From positions 1 through 64,000 of the forward strand of contig NZ_JACJHR010000008.1 of assembly GCF_014174495.1 (NCBI RefSeq): a DNA stretch of 64,000 nt, given 5' to 3'. Numbering within the stretch: the stretch's first letter is position 1; each line of letters starts with the position of its first letter. This document shows, one piece after another, positions 18,485-27,234 of the stretch. The notes beneath the pieces were generated by a model. It was not told the origin of the DNA. It was given only the letters and a program-made list of their open reading frames with translations, and did no database searches. Position numbers and translations under genes: made by a program. Origin of the DNA: Amycolatopsis echigonensis (GTDB taxonomy: Bacteria > Actinomycetota > Actinomycetes > Mycobacteriales > Pseudonocardiaceae).

Positions 18485-19293
18485 CCGCTCTGTCCACCTG
18501 GCGGGACCTCCTTGCCTCCTGGGCGATTCCGGACACCGTGCGTCCTCCGGAATCGCCGTGGGTCCTTCCGCGCGAGGTGTTCCTGCGACGGGCCGACCGG
18601 CAGATCGCCGCGCCGATCGGGGCGACGCACCGGCTGGCCGCCGAGGCACTGCAGGAACCCGGCACAGTCCTCGACGTCGGCGCGGCGGCCGGGGCGGCGA
18701 GCCTGCCCCTGGTCGGCCGGTCGAACGTCACCGCCGTGACCGCGCTGGACACCGACGACGAGTTGCTCGCGGCCTTCGCCGAGCGAGCCGCGGGCGTGGA
18801 GCATCGGCTGCTGTCCGGCCGATGGCCCGATCTCGCCAAGAAAGCTGGCCAGGCAGACGTCGTGGTATGCGGAAACGTGGTCTACAACGTCCCTGACCTG
18901 GCCCCGTTCGCCGCGGCGCTCACTGCGGCGGCGCGGCGGCGGGTGGTGGTCGAGACGGCCGCGCGGCATCCGTTGACCGAGCTCAACCCGTTGTGGCAAC
19001 GGTTTCACGGCATCGAGCGACCGACTGGTCCGACTGTCGAGGACTGTCTCGCGGCGCTCGCGGAAGTGGGGATCGAGCCGGAAGTCGTGGAATGGCGACG
19101 GCCGCCGGAGCCGGAATACGCGGAGTTCGCGACCACGGTGGACGTCGTCCGGCGGCGATTGTGCTTGCCTGCCGACGCGACCGGGGAGGTCGAGCGGGCG
19201 TTGCTGGAGATGGGGGTCGACCCGGAAATGCCGCCAGACCTCGGGTCTTCCGGGCGGGATCTCGTGACCCTGGTGTGGCCCGGTTCGGCTTAA
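18481..19293 (+). CDS. class I SAM-dependent methyltransferase
   Basis: A 270-residue protein with a Rossmann methyltransferase core: motif I VLDVGAAAGAASLPL (about residues 62-76), TALDTDDELL for motif II, and DVVVCGNVVYNV for motif IV. The substrate is not evident. ATG 18481 overlaps the stop of the GMC oxidoreductase (ATGA), so the two are translationally coupled and may act on the same metabolite. Its last bases overlap the end of the convergent mannosyltransferase gene by four bases. Confidence 0.85.
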   Translation: MTALSTWRDLLASWAIPDTVRPPESPWVLPREVFLRRADRQIAAPIGATHRLAAEALQEPGTVLDVGAAAGAASLPLVGRSNVTAVTALDTDDELLAAFAERAAGVEHRLLSGRWPDLAKKAGQADVVVCGNVVYNVPDLAPFAAALTAAARRRVVVETAARHPLTELNPLWQRFHGIERPTGPTVEDCLAALAEVGIEPEVVEWRRPPEPEYAEFATTVDVVRRRLCLPADATGEVERALLEMGVDPEMPPDLGSSGRDLVTLVWPGSA

Positions 19294-20474
19294 CGGGCGC
19301 GTTCGAAAGCAGGAACGCGGGCAGGCTGCAACGCGAAGAGCTGCCACGCGAGGAAACCTAGGGCGAGAATGAGGTAGGAGTCGCCGACGAGGTGCTGCCA
19401 CGGGGTCCAGGCGAGTTCTTTCATTCCGCTGGACGGCACGAGGGTGTGCGGCGCGGCGACGAAGACCGCGACACTCGCGACCAAGGCGGCGGCCGCGCGG
19501 GGCGTGCGTACCCGGGCGGCGAGGACGAGCGTCGCGGGCACTGCCCAAACCCAGTGGTGTGACCAGGAAATCGGGGACAGGACGAGCACGGCTGTCGCGT
19601 TGACGACGAAGGCCAGTGGTCCGTCGACGCGCCGCATGACGAGCACGGTGGCGATGAGGACGAACGCGGACAGGGTCAGCCACAGCAGATCGTGGGCGTG
19701 CGGCAGCAGGGCGAGACGGTTGAGAGCGCCTTCGATGGTCTGGTTGGTCGCGTAGGGAGAGCCGCTGAAACCGTCGGCATTGGTGAGGCCGCCACCGAAG
19801 AAGTACTCGGCGGAAGCGCGCGGGGCGACCAGAAAACCGGCCAACGTGGCTGCGGCACCGACGAGAAGGGCGTTTCGGGCGGCGCGGAAGTCCTTGGCGA
19901 GCAAGAAGAACAGCAGGAAACCGGCGGGCGTCACCTTGATCGCGGCGGCCAGGCCGACGAGCACGCCGCGCGGCCAGCGGGGGTTGGGCGTGAGGCAGTC
20001 GACCGAGACCAGGGCCATCAGGACCAGGTTGATCTGCCCGAAGGAGAGCGTCGAACGCACCGGTTCGAAGGCAAGCGCCGCAACGGTGAGTGCGGACGCG
20101 GCCACTGCCGCGGTGCTGCGGTTCCAGCCCTGCCACAGACGGCGGACGGTCACGTACAGGACGGCCCAAAGCGACGCCGCCGAGACGAGGTCAATCAGCA
20201 CGGACGCGACGGAGAGCGGCGGAAGCGCCAAGGCGGAGAAGAGAATCGCGGCGAACGGCGGGTAGATGAACGGCAGCATGGAACCTGCCGTGGTGGTGGG
20301 GAGAGCGCCGTAAAGGTCGCCGCCGTGGAGAACAGCGTCCGCGCCGAAGCGGTAGACCTGCAGGTCAACCGGCGTGAAGCTGCTGAGGGCAGCCGCTGCG
20401 CCCACGACAAGCACTATCGCGGCGACGACGGACAACACGGCGGGCGTCCGCCTGACCTTTCCCTGCAACCACAT
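19290..20474 (-). CDS. GT87 family polyprenol-phosphate mannosyltransferase-like membrane protein
   Basis: A 394-residue integral membrane protein with about ten hydrophobic segments and the GT87 (DUF2029) pattern: an acidic loop motif VDLQVYRFGADAVLHGGDLYG soon after the first helix, LPFIYPPFAAILF, and SFGQINLVLMAL. GT87 enzymes transfer mannose or arabinose from polyprenyl phosphate to cell-envelope lipids and glycans outside the membrane. The precise acceptor is unknown. ATG 20474 is preceded at ten bases by TACAAT, a good -10 element, so its leader is very short. Confidence 0.85.
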   Translation of the reverse strand: MWLQGKVRRTPAVLSVVAAIVLVVGAAAALSSFTPVDLQVYRFGADAVLHGGDLYGALPTTTAGSMLPFIYPPFAAILFSALALPPLSVASVLIDLVSAASLWAVLYVTVRRLWQGWNRSTAAVAASALTVAALAFEPVRSTLSFGQINLVLMALVSVDCLTPNPRWPRGVLVGLAAAIKVTPAGFLLFFLLAKDFRAARNALLVGAAATLAGFLVAPRASAEYFFGGGLTNADGFSGSPYATNQTIEGALNRLALLPHAHDLLWLTLSAFVLIATVLVMRRVDGPLAFVVNATAVLVLSPISWSHHWVWAVPATLVLAARVRTPRAAAALVASVAVFVAAPHTLVPSSGMKELAWTPWQHLVGDSYLILALGFLAWQLFALQPARVPAFERAR

Positions 20475-20550
20475 ATGGGCGGCGATTGTAACGGCCAGCC
20501 GGACGCCAGACGGTTTGTCGATATTTGGCTGTTTTGTCGGACCCCGTCGC

Positions 20551-20556
20551 TACGCT
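20551..20556 (+). promoter_or_regulatory. -10 element of a probably leaderless transcript
   Basis: TACGCT ends six bases before the ATG at 20563, the spacing expected for a leaderless mRNA. It precedes the broken gene at 20563-20827. Confidence 0.3.
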
Positions 20557-20562
20557 CGCGCC

Positions 20563-20827
20563 ATGAGCACTTCCCTCCGCTGCCACGCGAGCCAGCTTTC
20601 CCTTATCCGGACAAGGAAAGCCTCTCCCTGGATGAGGACAGCATCGAACCAGGCTCGGTCGTTGCCGATGCCGTTCGACCCCGGACCGGGTGATGCCCGT
20701 GCTCGAACAGGTGCGGGGCTCGGTAACCGAGTTGCGCCGCGCCGTTCCGGACGCGCAGTGGCGCGTGCACCTGCACGATTTCGATCTCCCGTGGAACGAG
20801 AGCGAGGGGTACTTCGTGCCCGGGTAA
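20563..20827 (+). pseudogene. frameshifted gene remnant
   Basis: Three pieces in successive frames look coding. The ATG at 20563 gives MSTSL. A shift near 20576 leads into a frame reading PREPAFPYPDKESLSLDEDS and ending GSVVADAVRPRTG at the TGA 20691-20693. The overlapping ATG at 20693 gives MPVLEQVRGSVTELRRAVPD and ends WNESEGYFVPG at TAA 20825-20827. Together they would make a protein of about 85 residues. The TGATG junction could also mean two coupled small genes. The family is not recognised. Confidence 0.35.
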
Positions 20828-20831
20828 GCGG

Positions 20832-21995
20832 CTAGCCGACGTTCCGCAGCGCATCCCTGGTGAGGTCCGCCAGGGTCGGATAGCCGTCGACAGCCATGAT
20901 CAAGTCAGCTTCAGCGAGCAAGGTACGCAGAACATGGACAACGCCGTCCTCACCAGCCAGCGACAAGCCCCACGCGTACGGGCGGCCGACGCCCACCGCG
21001 GTCGCGCCCAAAGCCAGCGCCTTGACCACGTCGGCTCCGGAGCGAACGCCGGAGTCGAACAGCACCGGGGTGCCGTCCGCGGCGTCGACCACCTCGGCCA
21101 GGCAGTCCAGCGCCGGGAGGCCGCCGTTGGCCTGCCGTCCGCCGTGGTTCGAGCAGTAGATCCCGTCGACCCCGCCGTCGATGGCGCGGCGGGCGTCCTC
21201 GGGGTGCTGGATGCCTTTGACCAGCAGCGGAAGCTTCGTCAGCGACCGCAGCCAGGGCAGGTCTTCCCAGGTCAGCGGGTTGCCGAAAAGCTGAGCCCAC
21301 AGTCCGACGGCGGCCGCCGGGTCGTCCTCGGGGGCCTTGTCGAGCCGTTTCCGGAAAACCGGGTCGGTGAAGTAGTTGGCCAGGCAGTGCCCGCGCAGCT
21401 GCGGGAAGTTCGCCGTCGACAGGTCGCGCGGCCGCCATCCGGTGACCCAGGTGTCGAGCGTGACGACGATGCCGCGGAAGCCCGCTGCCTCGGCGCGTTC
21501 CACGAGCGAAGCGGCGACGTCCCGGTCGGTGGGCGTGTAGAGCTGGAAGAACCCTGGGGTGTCGCCCAGTTCCGGGACGAGCGTTTCCATCGGGTCGACG
21601 CTCAGCGTCGAAGCGACCATCGGCACGCCCGTCCGAGCGCTGGCCCGCGCGGTCGCGAGGTCGCCGTGGCCGTCCTGCGCGCACAGGCCGATCACCCCGA
21701 CCGGCGCGAGGAACAGCGGCGACGGCAGCCGCATTCCGAACAGATCCACCGACAGGTCGCGTTCCTTCGCGCCGACGAACATCCGCGGGACCAGGCCCCA
21801 GCGCTCGAACGCCTCGACGTTCGCGCGCTGGGTCCGCTCGTCACCCGCACCACCGGCCACATAGGACAGTACGGACGGCGGAAGCGCTTGTGCCGCACGC
21901 GCTTCCAGTTCCGCGTACGCCATCGGCAGGTCCGGAACGCGGCCGGACAATCCGGCGAAGTAGATCTCGTGCTGGAAATCGCCGAAGGCGGGCAA
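20832..21995 (-). CDS. FMN-dependent alpha-hydroxy acid oxidase (lactate 2-monooxygenase-like)
   Basis: A 387-residue flavoenzyme with the alpha-hydroxy acid dehydrogenase barrel. [20 protein letters not shown] holds the SNHGGRQ signature with the catalytic His, and [19 protein letters not shown] is the FMN phosphate loop. The [21 protein letters not shown] insertion resembles lactate 2-monooxygenases, which turn lactate into acetate. The start is a TTG at 21995, preceded by GAGGAGAACTG; no ATG or GTG fits. The upstream aldehyde dehydrogenase ends nine bases before it, so the two are one operon. Confidence 0.9.
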   Translation of the reverse strand: MPAFGDFQHEIYFAGLSGRVPDLPMAYAELEARAAQALPPSVLSYVAGGAGDERTQRANVEAFERWGLVPRMFVGAKERDLSVDLFGMRLPSPLFLAPVGVIGLCAQDGHGDLATARASARTGVPMVASTLSVDPMETLVPELGDTPGFFQLYTPTDRDVAASLVERAEAAGFRGIVVTLDTWVTGWRPRDLSTANFPQLRGHCLANYFTDPVFRKRLDKAPEDDPAAAVGLWAQLFGNPLTWEDLPWLRSLTKLPLLVKGIQHPEDARRAIDGGVDGIYCSNHGGRQANGGLPALDCLAEVVDAADGTPVLFDSGVRSGADVVKALALGATAVGVGRPYAWGLSLAGEDGVVHVLRTLLAEADLIMAVDGYPTLADLTRDALRNVG

Positions 21996-22004
21996 CAGTT
22001 CTCC

Positions 22005-23501
22005 TCAGCGCTTGCCGTGCAGGACGGTGATCAGCTTGGCGACCAGCGCGTCCGTGGATTCCTTGCGGGAGAAGGAAGTGAGCGTGATCGGCGCGGTGAA
22101 CCGCTGCCGGGCCACCGCCTTCGGCCGGGCGAACTCGCGCAGCCCCTCGGGACCGTGGATTCGGCCGAATCCGGAATCGCCGACGCCGCCGAAGGGCAGC
22201 GACGCGATGCCGGCGAACGAAAGCGGCGCGTTCACCGAGGTCATGCCCGCGCGCAGCCGCGATGCCAGCTCGGCACCGCGCGCCCGGGAGAACACCGTGG
22301 ATCCGAGGCCGTACTTGGTGGCGTTGGCCTTCTCGATCGCTTCGTCCATGTCGCGGACCTTGGCGATGGTGACCGTCGGCCCGAAGGTCTCCTCGCGCAC
22401 CGCCTCGGAGTCCTCGGGGACGTCCACCAGCACGGTCGGCTGGACATAGCGGTCGCCGACGCTCTCCACGCCGCCGACCACCGCCTTCCCGCCGCGTTTC
22501 AGGGCGTCCTCGATGTGCCGACGGATCACCGACAGCTGAGACGGCATGGTGATCGGGCCGTACTGCGCGTCCTCGTCGGAGCCGGCGCGCACGTTCTTCG
22601 CCTTCTCGACGACCCGCGCGACGAACTCGTCGGCCACGCGTTCGTGCACGTAGACCCGCTCGACGCCGATGCAGGTCTGGCCGGAGTTCGAGAACGCGCC
22701 CCAGACGGTGGCGTCGGCCGCCGCTTCCAGGTCCGCGTCCGTGTCGACCAGCAGCGCGTCTTTGCCGCCGGCCTCGATCACGACCGGGGTCAGGGTGTTC
22801 GCGGCGGCGGCCATGATCTTCTTGCCGGTGGCCGCGGAGCCGGTGAACGCGATCTTGTCCACGCCGGAGCCGACCAGCGCGGCCCCGGTCTCGCCGAAAC
22901 CGGTGACCAGCTGCAGCACCGGCTGCTCGGGCACGATCTCCGCGAAGGCGTCGACCAGCCATTTCCCGACGCCCGGGGTGTACTCGCTCGGCTTGAAGAC
23001 GACGGCGTTGCCCGCGGCCAGCGCGTACGCGATGGAACCGAGCGGAGTGAACACCGGGTAGTTCCAAGGCCCGATCACGCCGACGACGCCGAGCGGGAGG
23101 TACTCGACGGTCGCGGCCTGGTTGGCCATCAGGAGGCCGGACGAGCGGCGGTGCTTGCCGAGCACCTTGCGGGCGTTCTTCGCCGCCCACGCGATGTGCT
23201 CGATCGCCAGCACGCTCTCGAGCTGGGCGTCCGCGATCGGCTTGCCCGTTTCGTCGCGCACGACCTGGCACAGCTGCGGGAGCCGCCGGGTCAGCACGCC
23301 CTTCCAGCGCTGGAGCCGCTCCGCGCGACCGGCGAAGCCAAGCCCGTCCCACCAGCGCGCGGCCGCCCTCGCCCGCTCGACAGCGGAGCCGACTTCCTCG
23401 GCCGTGTGCACCGGATAGGTGCCGACGACCTCGTCGGTGGCCGGGCTGAGCGAATCGAACGTCTCGCCGACGGGCGTCGGCTTCGGCTGGACCGCGGTCA
23501 T
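22005..23501 (-). CDS. aldehyde dehydrogenase (succinate-semialdehyde type)
   Basis: A 498-residue NAD(P)-dependent aldehyde dehydrogenase. GVIGPWNYP is the coenzyme pocket, FTGSAATGKKI the glycine-rich turn, VIEAGGKDALLV carries the general base Glu and FSNSGQTCIG the catalytic Cys; a C-terminal RKESTDALVAKLI completes the protein. The substrate is not certain. ATG 23501 is preceded by GGGGAGA. A promoter TTGGCA-17-TAGCCT lies just upstream. It is followed directly by the lactate oxidase-like gene. Confidence 0.93.
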   Translation of the reverse strand: MTAVQPKPTPVGETFDSLSPATDEVVGTYPVHTAEEVGSAVERARAAARWWDGLGFAGRAERLQRWKGVLTRRLPQLCQVVRDETGKPIADAQLESVLAIEHIAWAAKNARKVLGKHRRSSGLLMANQAATVEYLPLGVVGVIGPWNYPVFTPLGSIAYALAAGNAVVFKPSEYTPGVGKWLVDAFAEIVPEQPVLQLVTGFGETGAALVGSGVDKIAFTGSAATGKKIMAAAANTLTPVVIEAGGKDALLVDTDADLEAAADATVWGAFSNSGQTCIGVERVYVHERVADEFVARVVEKAKNVRAGSDEDAQYGPITMPSQLSVIRRHIEDALKRGGKAVVGGVESVGDRYVQPTVLVDVPEDSEAVREETFGPTVTIAKVRDMDEAIEKANATKYGLGSTVFSRARGAELASRLRAGMTSVNAPLSFAGIASLPFGGVGDSGFGRIHGPEGLREFARPKAVARQRFTAPITLTSFSRKESTDALVAKLITVLHGKR

Positions 23502-23529
23502 CGGCGTCTCCCCGTCTCGGTGGACCCCC

Positions 23530-23558
23530 AGGCTACGAGGTTGCTGACACTCTGCCAA
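23530..23558 (-). promoter_or_regulatory. promoter of the aldehyde dehydrogenase operon
   Basis: On the minus strand TTGGCA (23558-23553) and TAGCCT (23535-23530) are separated by exactly 17 bases. The aldehyde dehydrogenase start codon lies 28 bases downstream of the -10 element, leaving room for the GGGGAGA ribosome site. Confidence 0.55.
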
Positions 23559-23700
23559 CAGTTGCCCGGGCTTCCCGCCAGCATGGCATCCGGGAGCGAG
23601 CGCGGAAAGTCCTCCGACCGGGAGCCCGCGCTGGACACCAGCGTCCGGCCGGGCCTCAAGCGTAAAGTTGAGGCGACCAATCTGGTAAGGAGAAAACCTG

Positions 23701-24336
23701 ATGCGGATCGTCCATTTCGGACATTCCTGCGTACTGCTCGAGACCGCCGCGGAGCGGATTCTGCTCGACCCGGGCACGTTCTCCACCGGCTTCGAGGCCG
23801 AGCGCGAACTGTCCGCGGTGCTGATCACCCACCAGCATTTCGACCACCTCGACGTCGAACGGCTGCCCGGCCTGCTCAAGGCGAATCCGGACGCGAAGCT
23901 GATCGTCGACCCCGGTTCGGCCGAGGCGATCGAGAAGCTGCACTTGGAGTTCGAGATCGCTCGGCCCGGGGACGCGTTCGAGTTCGGCGGCACGTCGGTG
24001 TCGGTCGTCGGCGGCGAGCACGCGGTGATCCACGCCGACATCCCGGTGATCCCGAACATCGGCTACCTCGTCGACCACGGGGCGTTCTACCACCCGGGCG
24101 ACTCGTTCTTCGTGCCCGAGCAGAAGGTCGACGTGCTCGGCCTGCCCACCGGGGCACCGTGGCTGAAGGCGGGCGAAGCGGTCGACTTCCTGCGCGCGGT
24201 CGCGCCGCGCCGGTCGGTGCCGATCCACGAGGCGGTGCTGGCCAACCCGGCGATGCACTACGGGCTGTTCCAGAACCTCGCCCCGGAGGGCACCGACGTG
24301 AAGGTGCTGGAACGAGGCGTCGCGACGGAGGTCTAG
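23701..24336 (+). CDS. MBL-fold metal-dependent hydrolase
   Basis: A 211-residue metallo-beta-lactamase fold protein of the small UPF0173-like type. The metal ligands stand in ITHQHFDHLD (H-x-H-x-D-H), with further His residues at IPNIGYLVDHGAFYHPGDS and IHEAVLANP. The substrate is unknown. ATG 23701 is preceded by AAGGAG. The stop overlaps the end of the convergent gene by four bases. A short hairpin CCTCAA/TTGAGG lies at 23654-23673, upstream of the start. Confidence 0.88.
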   Translation: MRIVHFGHSCVLLETAAERILLDPGTFSTGFEAERELSAVLITHQHFDHLDVERLPGLLKANPDAKLIVDPGSAEAIEKLHLEFEIARPGDAFEFGGTSVSVVGGEHAVIHADIPVIPNIGYLVDHGAFYHPGDSFFVPEQKVDVLGLPTGAPWLKAGEAVDFLRAVAPRRSVPIHEAVLANPAMHYGLFQNLAPEGTDVKVLERGVATEV

Positions 24337-25112
24337 GCGGGAGCGGTGTGGCGCAGGGAGCCGTAGGTGCTCCCGAACGCCCGGTTTTCGAGGGCGACGT
24401 CCACCGCGTCCAGCAACGCCTGCCGCAAGCCGGGGCGGCTGAGGTCAGCGGCGTCAATGCCGAGCCGCACCAGCCCGCCTCGGCGCGCGGCCCGGGCGGA
24501 GGCCAGTACCAGCGCGAAGCAGCGGACAGTCTCCGTACGGTGCGACTGACTCGTGAAGTCCTGTACCCGCGCGCGCCGGATCTCGCCGGTCACCAGGTCC
24601 CGGACGGCGTTTTGGTCGGCGCACAGCGTGAAGCCGTGCTCCCGCAACGCCTGCACAGTGCCAGGAGACGCGAGCCAACGCGGCGGTGCGAAGCCGTCGA
24701 CAGCTACGCCAGTCGCGTCGAGAGCGGCCTTCGCGGCGATGAGCCGAAGCCGCGCTTCGTGCGCGGGGAGCGCCGCGAACTCCGCCTTACGCCCCAGGTG
24801 CACGGCGCGATGCGTCGGCGGGATGCGGTGGTCGTAGCCGTTGAGCAGCACGGAATCACCCGCTGCGGCGCGCGTACGGACCCAGGCCGTGACAGGCCCG
24901 TCCCCGGTGCGCGCGACGTGCAGAATCGACAGCGGGACGTGCCGACGTTCGAGTTCGGCCGCCAGATGCGCACACCGGTGCAGCGTGCGTGTGGTGACCC
25001 CGGACAGCGAGACCAGCAGGCGAGCATCCACGCCACCATTGCGCCGCAGCCGTGTGGCGACCGCCTGACCGCTCCGTGAACTGCGAGTGAGACTTACGCG
25101 GCGGACAGTCAC
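24333..25112 (-). CDS. DUF2334 polysaccharide deacetylase-like protein
   Basis: A protein of up to 259 residues whose core starts ARLLVSLSGVTTRTLHRCAHLAAELERR and continues VPLSILHVA, LNGYDHRIPP, and DGFAPPRWLASPGTVQALREHGF, typical of the DUF2334 branch of polysaccharide deacetylases. The family binds a metal and deacetylates or otherwise acts on glycans; the enzyme's target is unknown. The start is uncertain: GTG 25112 opens the frame, but GTG 25061 or a later GTG would remove a basic leader. It lies 19 bases after the methyltransferase gene on the same strand. Confidence 0.75.
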   Translation of the reverse strand: MTVRRVSLTRSSRSGQAVATRLRRNGGVDARLLVSLSGVTTRTLHRCAHLAAELERRHVPLSILHVARTGDGPVTAWVRTRAAAGDSVLLNGYDHRIPPTHRAVHLGRKAEFAALPAHEARLRLIAAKAALDATGVAVDGFAPPRWLASPGTVQALREHGFTLCADQNAVRDLVTGEIRRARVQDFTSQSHRTETVRCFALVLASARAARRGGLVRLGIDAADLSRPGLRQALLDAVDVALENRAFGSTYGSLRHTAPA

Positions 25113-25131
25113 AGCCGGATGGGCTCGGCGG

Positions 25132-25992
25132 TTATGCGGCTTTGCGGCAGTGCCAGATGAGCATCGACGGCACGTCCTTCGCCGCTGCGGCGAGCGCGTC
25201 CGGGATCAGGCCGTTAAGCGACCACGGCCAGAGATCCCACGGCCCGCCTCCCGGGACATGCCGCGGTTCGACCGGTGCCGGCGTCGGCTCCTGACAGCTC
25301 ACCGGCGGGAGACCCGAGTTGAGGAATGCACGCACGTAGTCGCCAACGCGATGGTGGTTCGTTCGCACCCGAGCCGGAGCGCCGTCGGCCGTGCGCACGG
25401 AGGGGATCGATCCGCGCTGGACCTGCTCGGGATGCACGTCGGAGAGGACGAGGTGCCCGCCTGGGACGAGGACGCGGGCGAACTCCGCGATCACCGGAGC
25501 CAGGTCCGGCACGTGCGCCAGCGCGAGGCCGCAGAGCACGACGTCCTGCGAACCGTCGTCGACCGGGAGTTCCCGCAGGTCGGCGACGAGAGTCTCATCG
25601 GCTCTGGCGTGGCTGAGCATCTCGGGCGAACCATCGACGGCGATGACCTGGTGACCGCGTTCGACCAGGAGGCGGGTGAGTCGTCCAGTGCCGCAGGCGG
25701 CGTCGAGCGCGCGGCCGGGCGGGATGGTGTCGAGGATGGTCGCGAGGTGCGGCTCGTCGGCGAACGCCGCGTTCTCGCCGGAGTCATACGCAGCGGCCCA
25801 ACGCGCGTACCCTTCTCGCGGGGCGAGCTGAGTTACCTGGACCCCGTTGGCCAGCTTATCGTCGGCTAGCAACGCACGGATGTCAGCTAGACGCGCTTCA
25901 ACGAACTCGCGGTCGTGCTCGCCGGTGAACGCGCGGAGCAACGCGGCTCCTTCGATGCCGATGAGGTAGGCGAGGGGATGCTCGTAACTCAC
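25132..25992 (-). CDS. class I SAM-dependent methyltransferase
   Basis: A 286-residue enzyme with an N-terminal helical part (residues 1-75) and a methyltransferase domain: ALDAACGTGRLTRLLVERGH is motif I, AVDGSPEML motif II, DVVLCGLALAHV motif IV and LVPGGHLVLSDVHPE the post-motif. The substrate is unknown. It starts with GTG at 25992; a TAGCCT element lies eight bases upstream, so the leader may be very short. It is followed by the DUF2334 gene in the same direction. Confidence 0.88.
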   Translation of the reverse strand: MSYEHPLAYLIGIEGAALLRAFTGEHDREFVEARLADIRALLADDKLANGVQVTQLAPREGYARWAAAYDSGENAAFADEPHLATILDTIPPGRALDAACGTGRLTRLLVERGHQVIAVDGSPEMLSHARADETLVADLRELPVDDGSQDVVLCGLALAHVPDLAPVIAEFARVLVPGGHLVLSDVHPEQVQRGSIPSVRTADGAPARVRTNHHRVGDYVRAFLNSGLPPVSCQEPTPAPVEPRHVPGGGPWDLWPWSLNGLIPDALAAAAKDVPSMLIWHCRKAA

Positions 25993-26105
25993 TCTTGCGC
26001 AGGCTATTCGGGCAAATACCGCAGGGCCACCTATTTTCGGGCGAGCCTGCGCTCTCCGAATGGCGACGGAACTCCAGGCCCGCTGGTCCGGTGACGCCGC
26101 GATAA

Positions 26106-26340
26106 GGGCGGCGGATTACGTGCTTCCATCTCGGAGAAGACCACGACGGGATTTCGGTGCTGCTGCCCAACGAGCTGGACGGTTCCGGCGAGGTCCGCCG
26201 ACCGGACCACTACTCGCTGGCCAACGCCATCGGTGCGGCGACCGCGCAGATCGGCGGCAAGGTCGACCGGTATCCGTGATCGAGCCCGGCCGTCGCGAAG
26301 CCGTGGTGGACGCCCGCGGCAGCGGCGAAATCTTCCGGCT
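26106..26340 (+). pseudogene. remnant of a hydantoinase/oxoprolinase-family gene
   Basis: A short frame (26106-26279) reads GISVLLPNELDGSGEVRRPD then HYSLANAIGAATAQIGGKVDR before a stop. This matches the conserved C-terminal region of hydantoinase A proteins, where a glycine-rich segment is followed by LLP, EV-x-RP-x-H and ANAIGAAIAQ-x-G-x-VDR. After a frameshift near 26272 the neighbouring frame continues SVIEPGRREAVVDARGSGE. No start codon, N-terminus or partner HyuB gene is present, so it is a decayed fragment. Confidence 0.6.
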
Positions 26341-26477
26341 CCGGACCACTGGCTTCTTGTTCCGGGTGCTTGCGGCAGCACCGACCGCCGTTGCCCGGTT
26401 CGCGACCTGCCGCAGGATGCCGCGGCACTTCCGCCCACCGCCGTTGCTAACCGGTTTTCTCGATTGGGCTCAGCAGC

Positions 26478-27008
26478 TCACGGATTGACCGGTTTGGCCG
26501 CCTCGACCAGTCGCCGCACCGCGACCGCGACCCGCCCGCGCAGGTCGGGGTCGATGAGGGCCCCGTTCTCGACGGCCTGGCGGGGAATGGGAATCCGCGC
26601 ACAAGCTTCGTCGACGATGCGGGTGCCCGCGTAGGTGAGCGTTTTGCGAAGAGACTCGTGCGCGTCCGCACCCCCGGTCGGCGCAGCGACCGAAGACGCG
26701 TTGATCCACGCGACGGGCTTGCCGTACATCTCACCGCCGCCGATGGTCCAGTCGAGCAGGTTCTTGAAGGAACCCGGCAGGCCGCCTGCGTACTCCGGGG
26801 TGCAGAACAGGACGCCGTCCGCCGCCCCGATCGCCTCCCGCAACGCCACGACCTCGACGGGCAACGGATCCCGATCACAGTCCGGATTGAAGTGCGGCAG
26901 CCCAGCGAGCCCACCGTACACAGTGGACGACGTAAAGCCGGCCGCGGTCGCGATGACAGCCGCATTGACCGAGCCGGCCCGCAGACTGCCGCTGATGAGC
27001 AGAAGCAC
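26478..27008 (-). CDS. NADPH-dependent FMN reductase
   Basis: A 176-residue flavodoxin-like protein. LLISGSLRAGSVNAAV is the FMN phosphate loop, LPHFNPDCD follows, and FCTPEYAGGLPGSFKNLLDW is the second FMN contact typical of the NAD(P)H:FMN reductase or chromate/azo reductase group. It probably reduces flavins or quinones in the cytoplasm. GTG 27008 begins exactly at the first strand; the frame extends further upstream without family similarity. There is no clear ribosome site. Confidence 0.85.
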   Translation of the reverse strand: MLLLISGSLRAGSVNAAVIATAAGFTSSTVYGGLAGLPHFNPDCDRDPLPVEVVALREAIGAADGVLFCTPEYAGGLPGSFKNLLDWTIGGGEMYGKPVAWINASSVAAPTGGADAHESLRKTLTYAGTRIVDEACARIPIPRQAVENGALIDPDLRGRVAVAVRRLVEAAKPVNP

Positions 27009-27234
27009 GAAGCCCAGTGTGCCAGCACGGGAGTCGTTGCGGGGTCGGCTTTTTCCGGAGGTGCTGAGTTTCACCCACTGCTACCGCACGAACGCAATCG
27101 CCACACGACACGCCAGCACCGCCATCCACTTCGAGACCACGCGAGCTTGGCGGTGAACTCTCAGTGGAGATTGGATGAATCAACGGAGCGCAGACCGCAA
27201 CGGCCCGGAACCAGCGGCGCGGGCCTGCGCCAAG

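Noticed and set aside
22005..24059. Aldehyde dehydrogenase extended to 684 codons
   Set aside because: The family N-terminus, a ribosome site and a promoter all point to ATG 23501; the extension runs antisense into the metallo-hydrolase gene.
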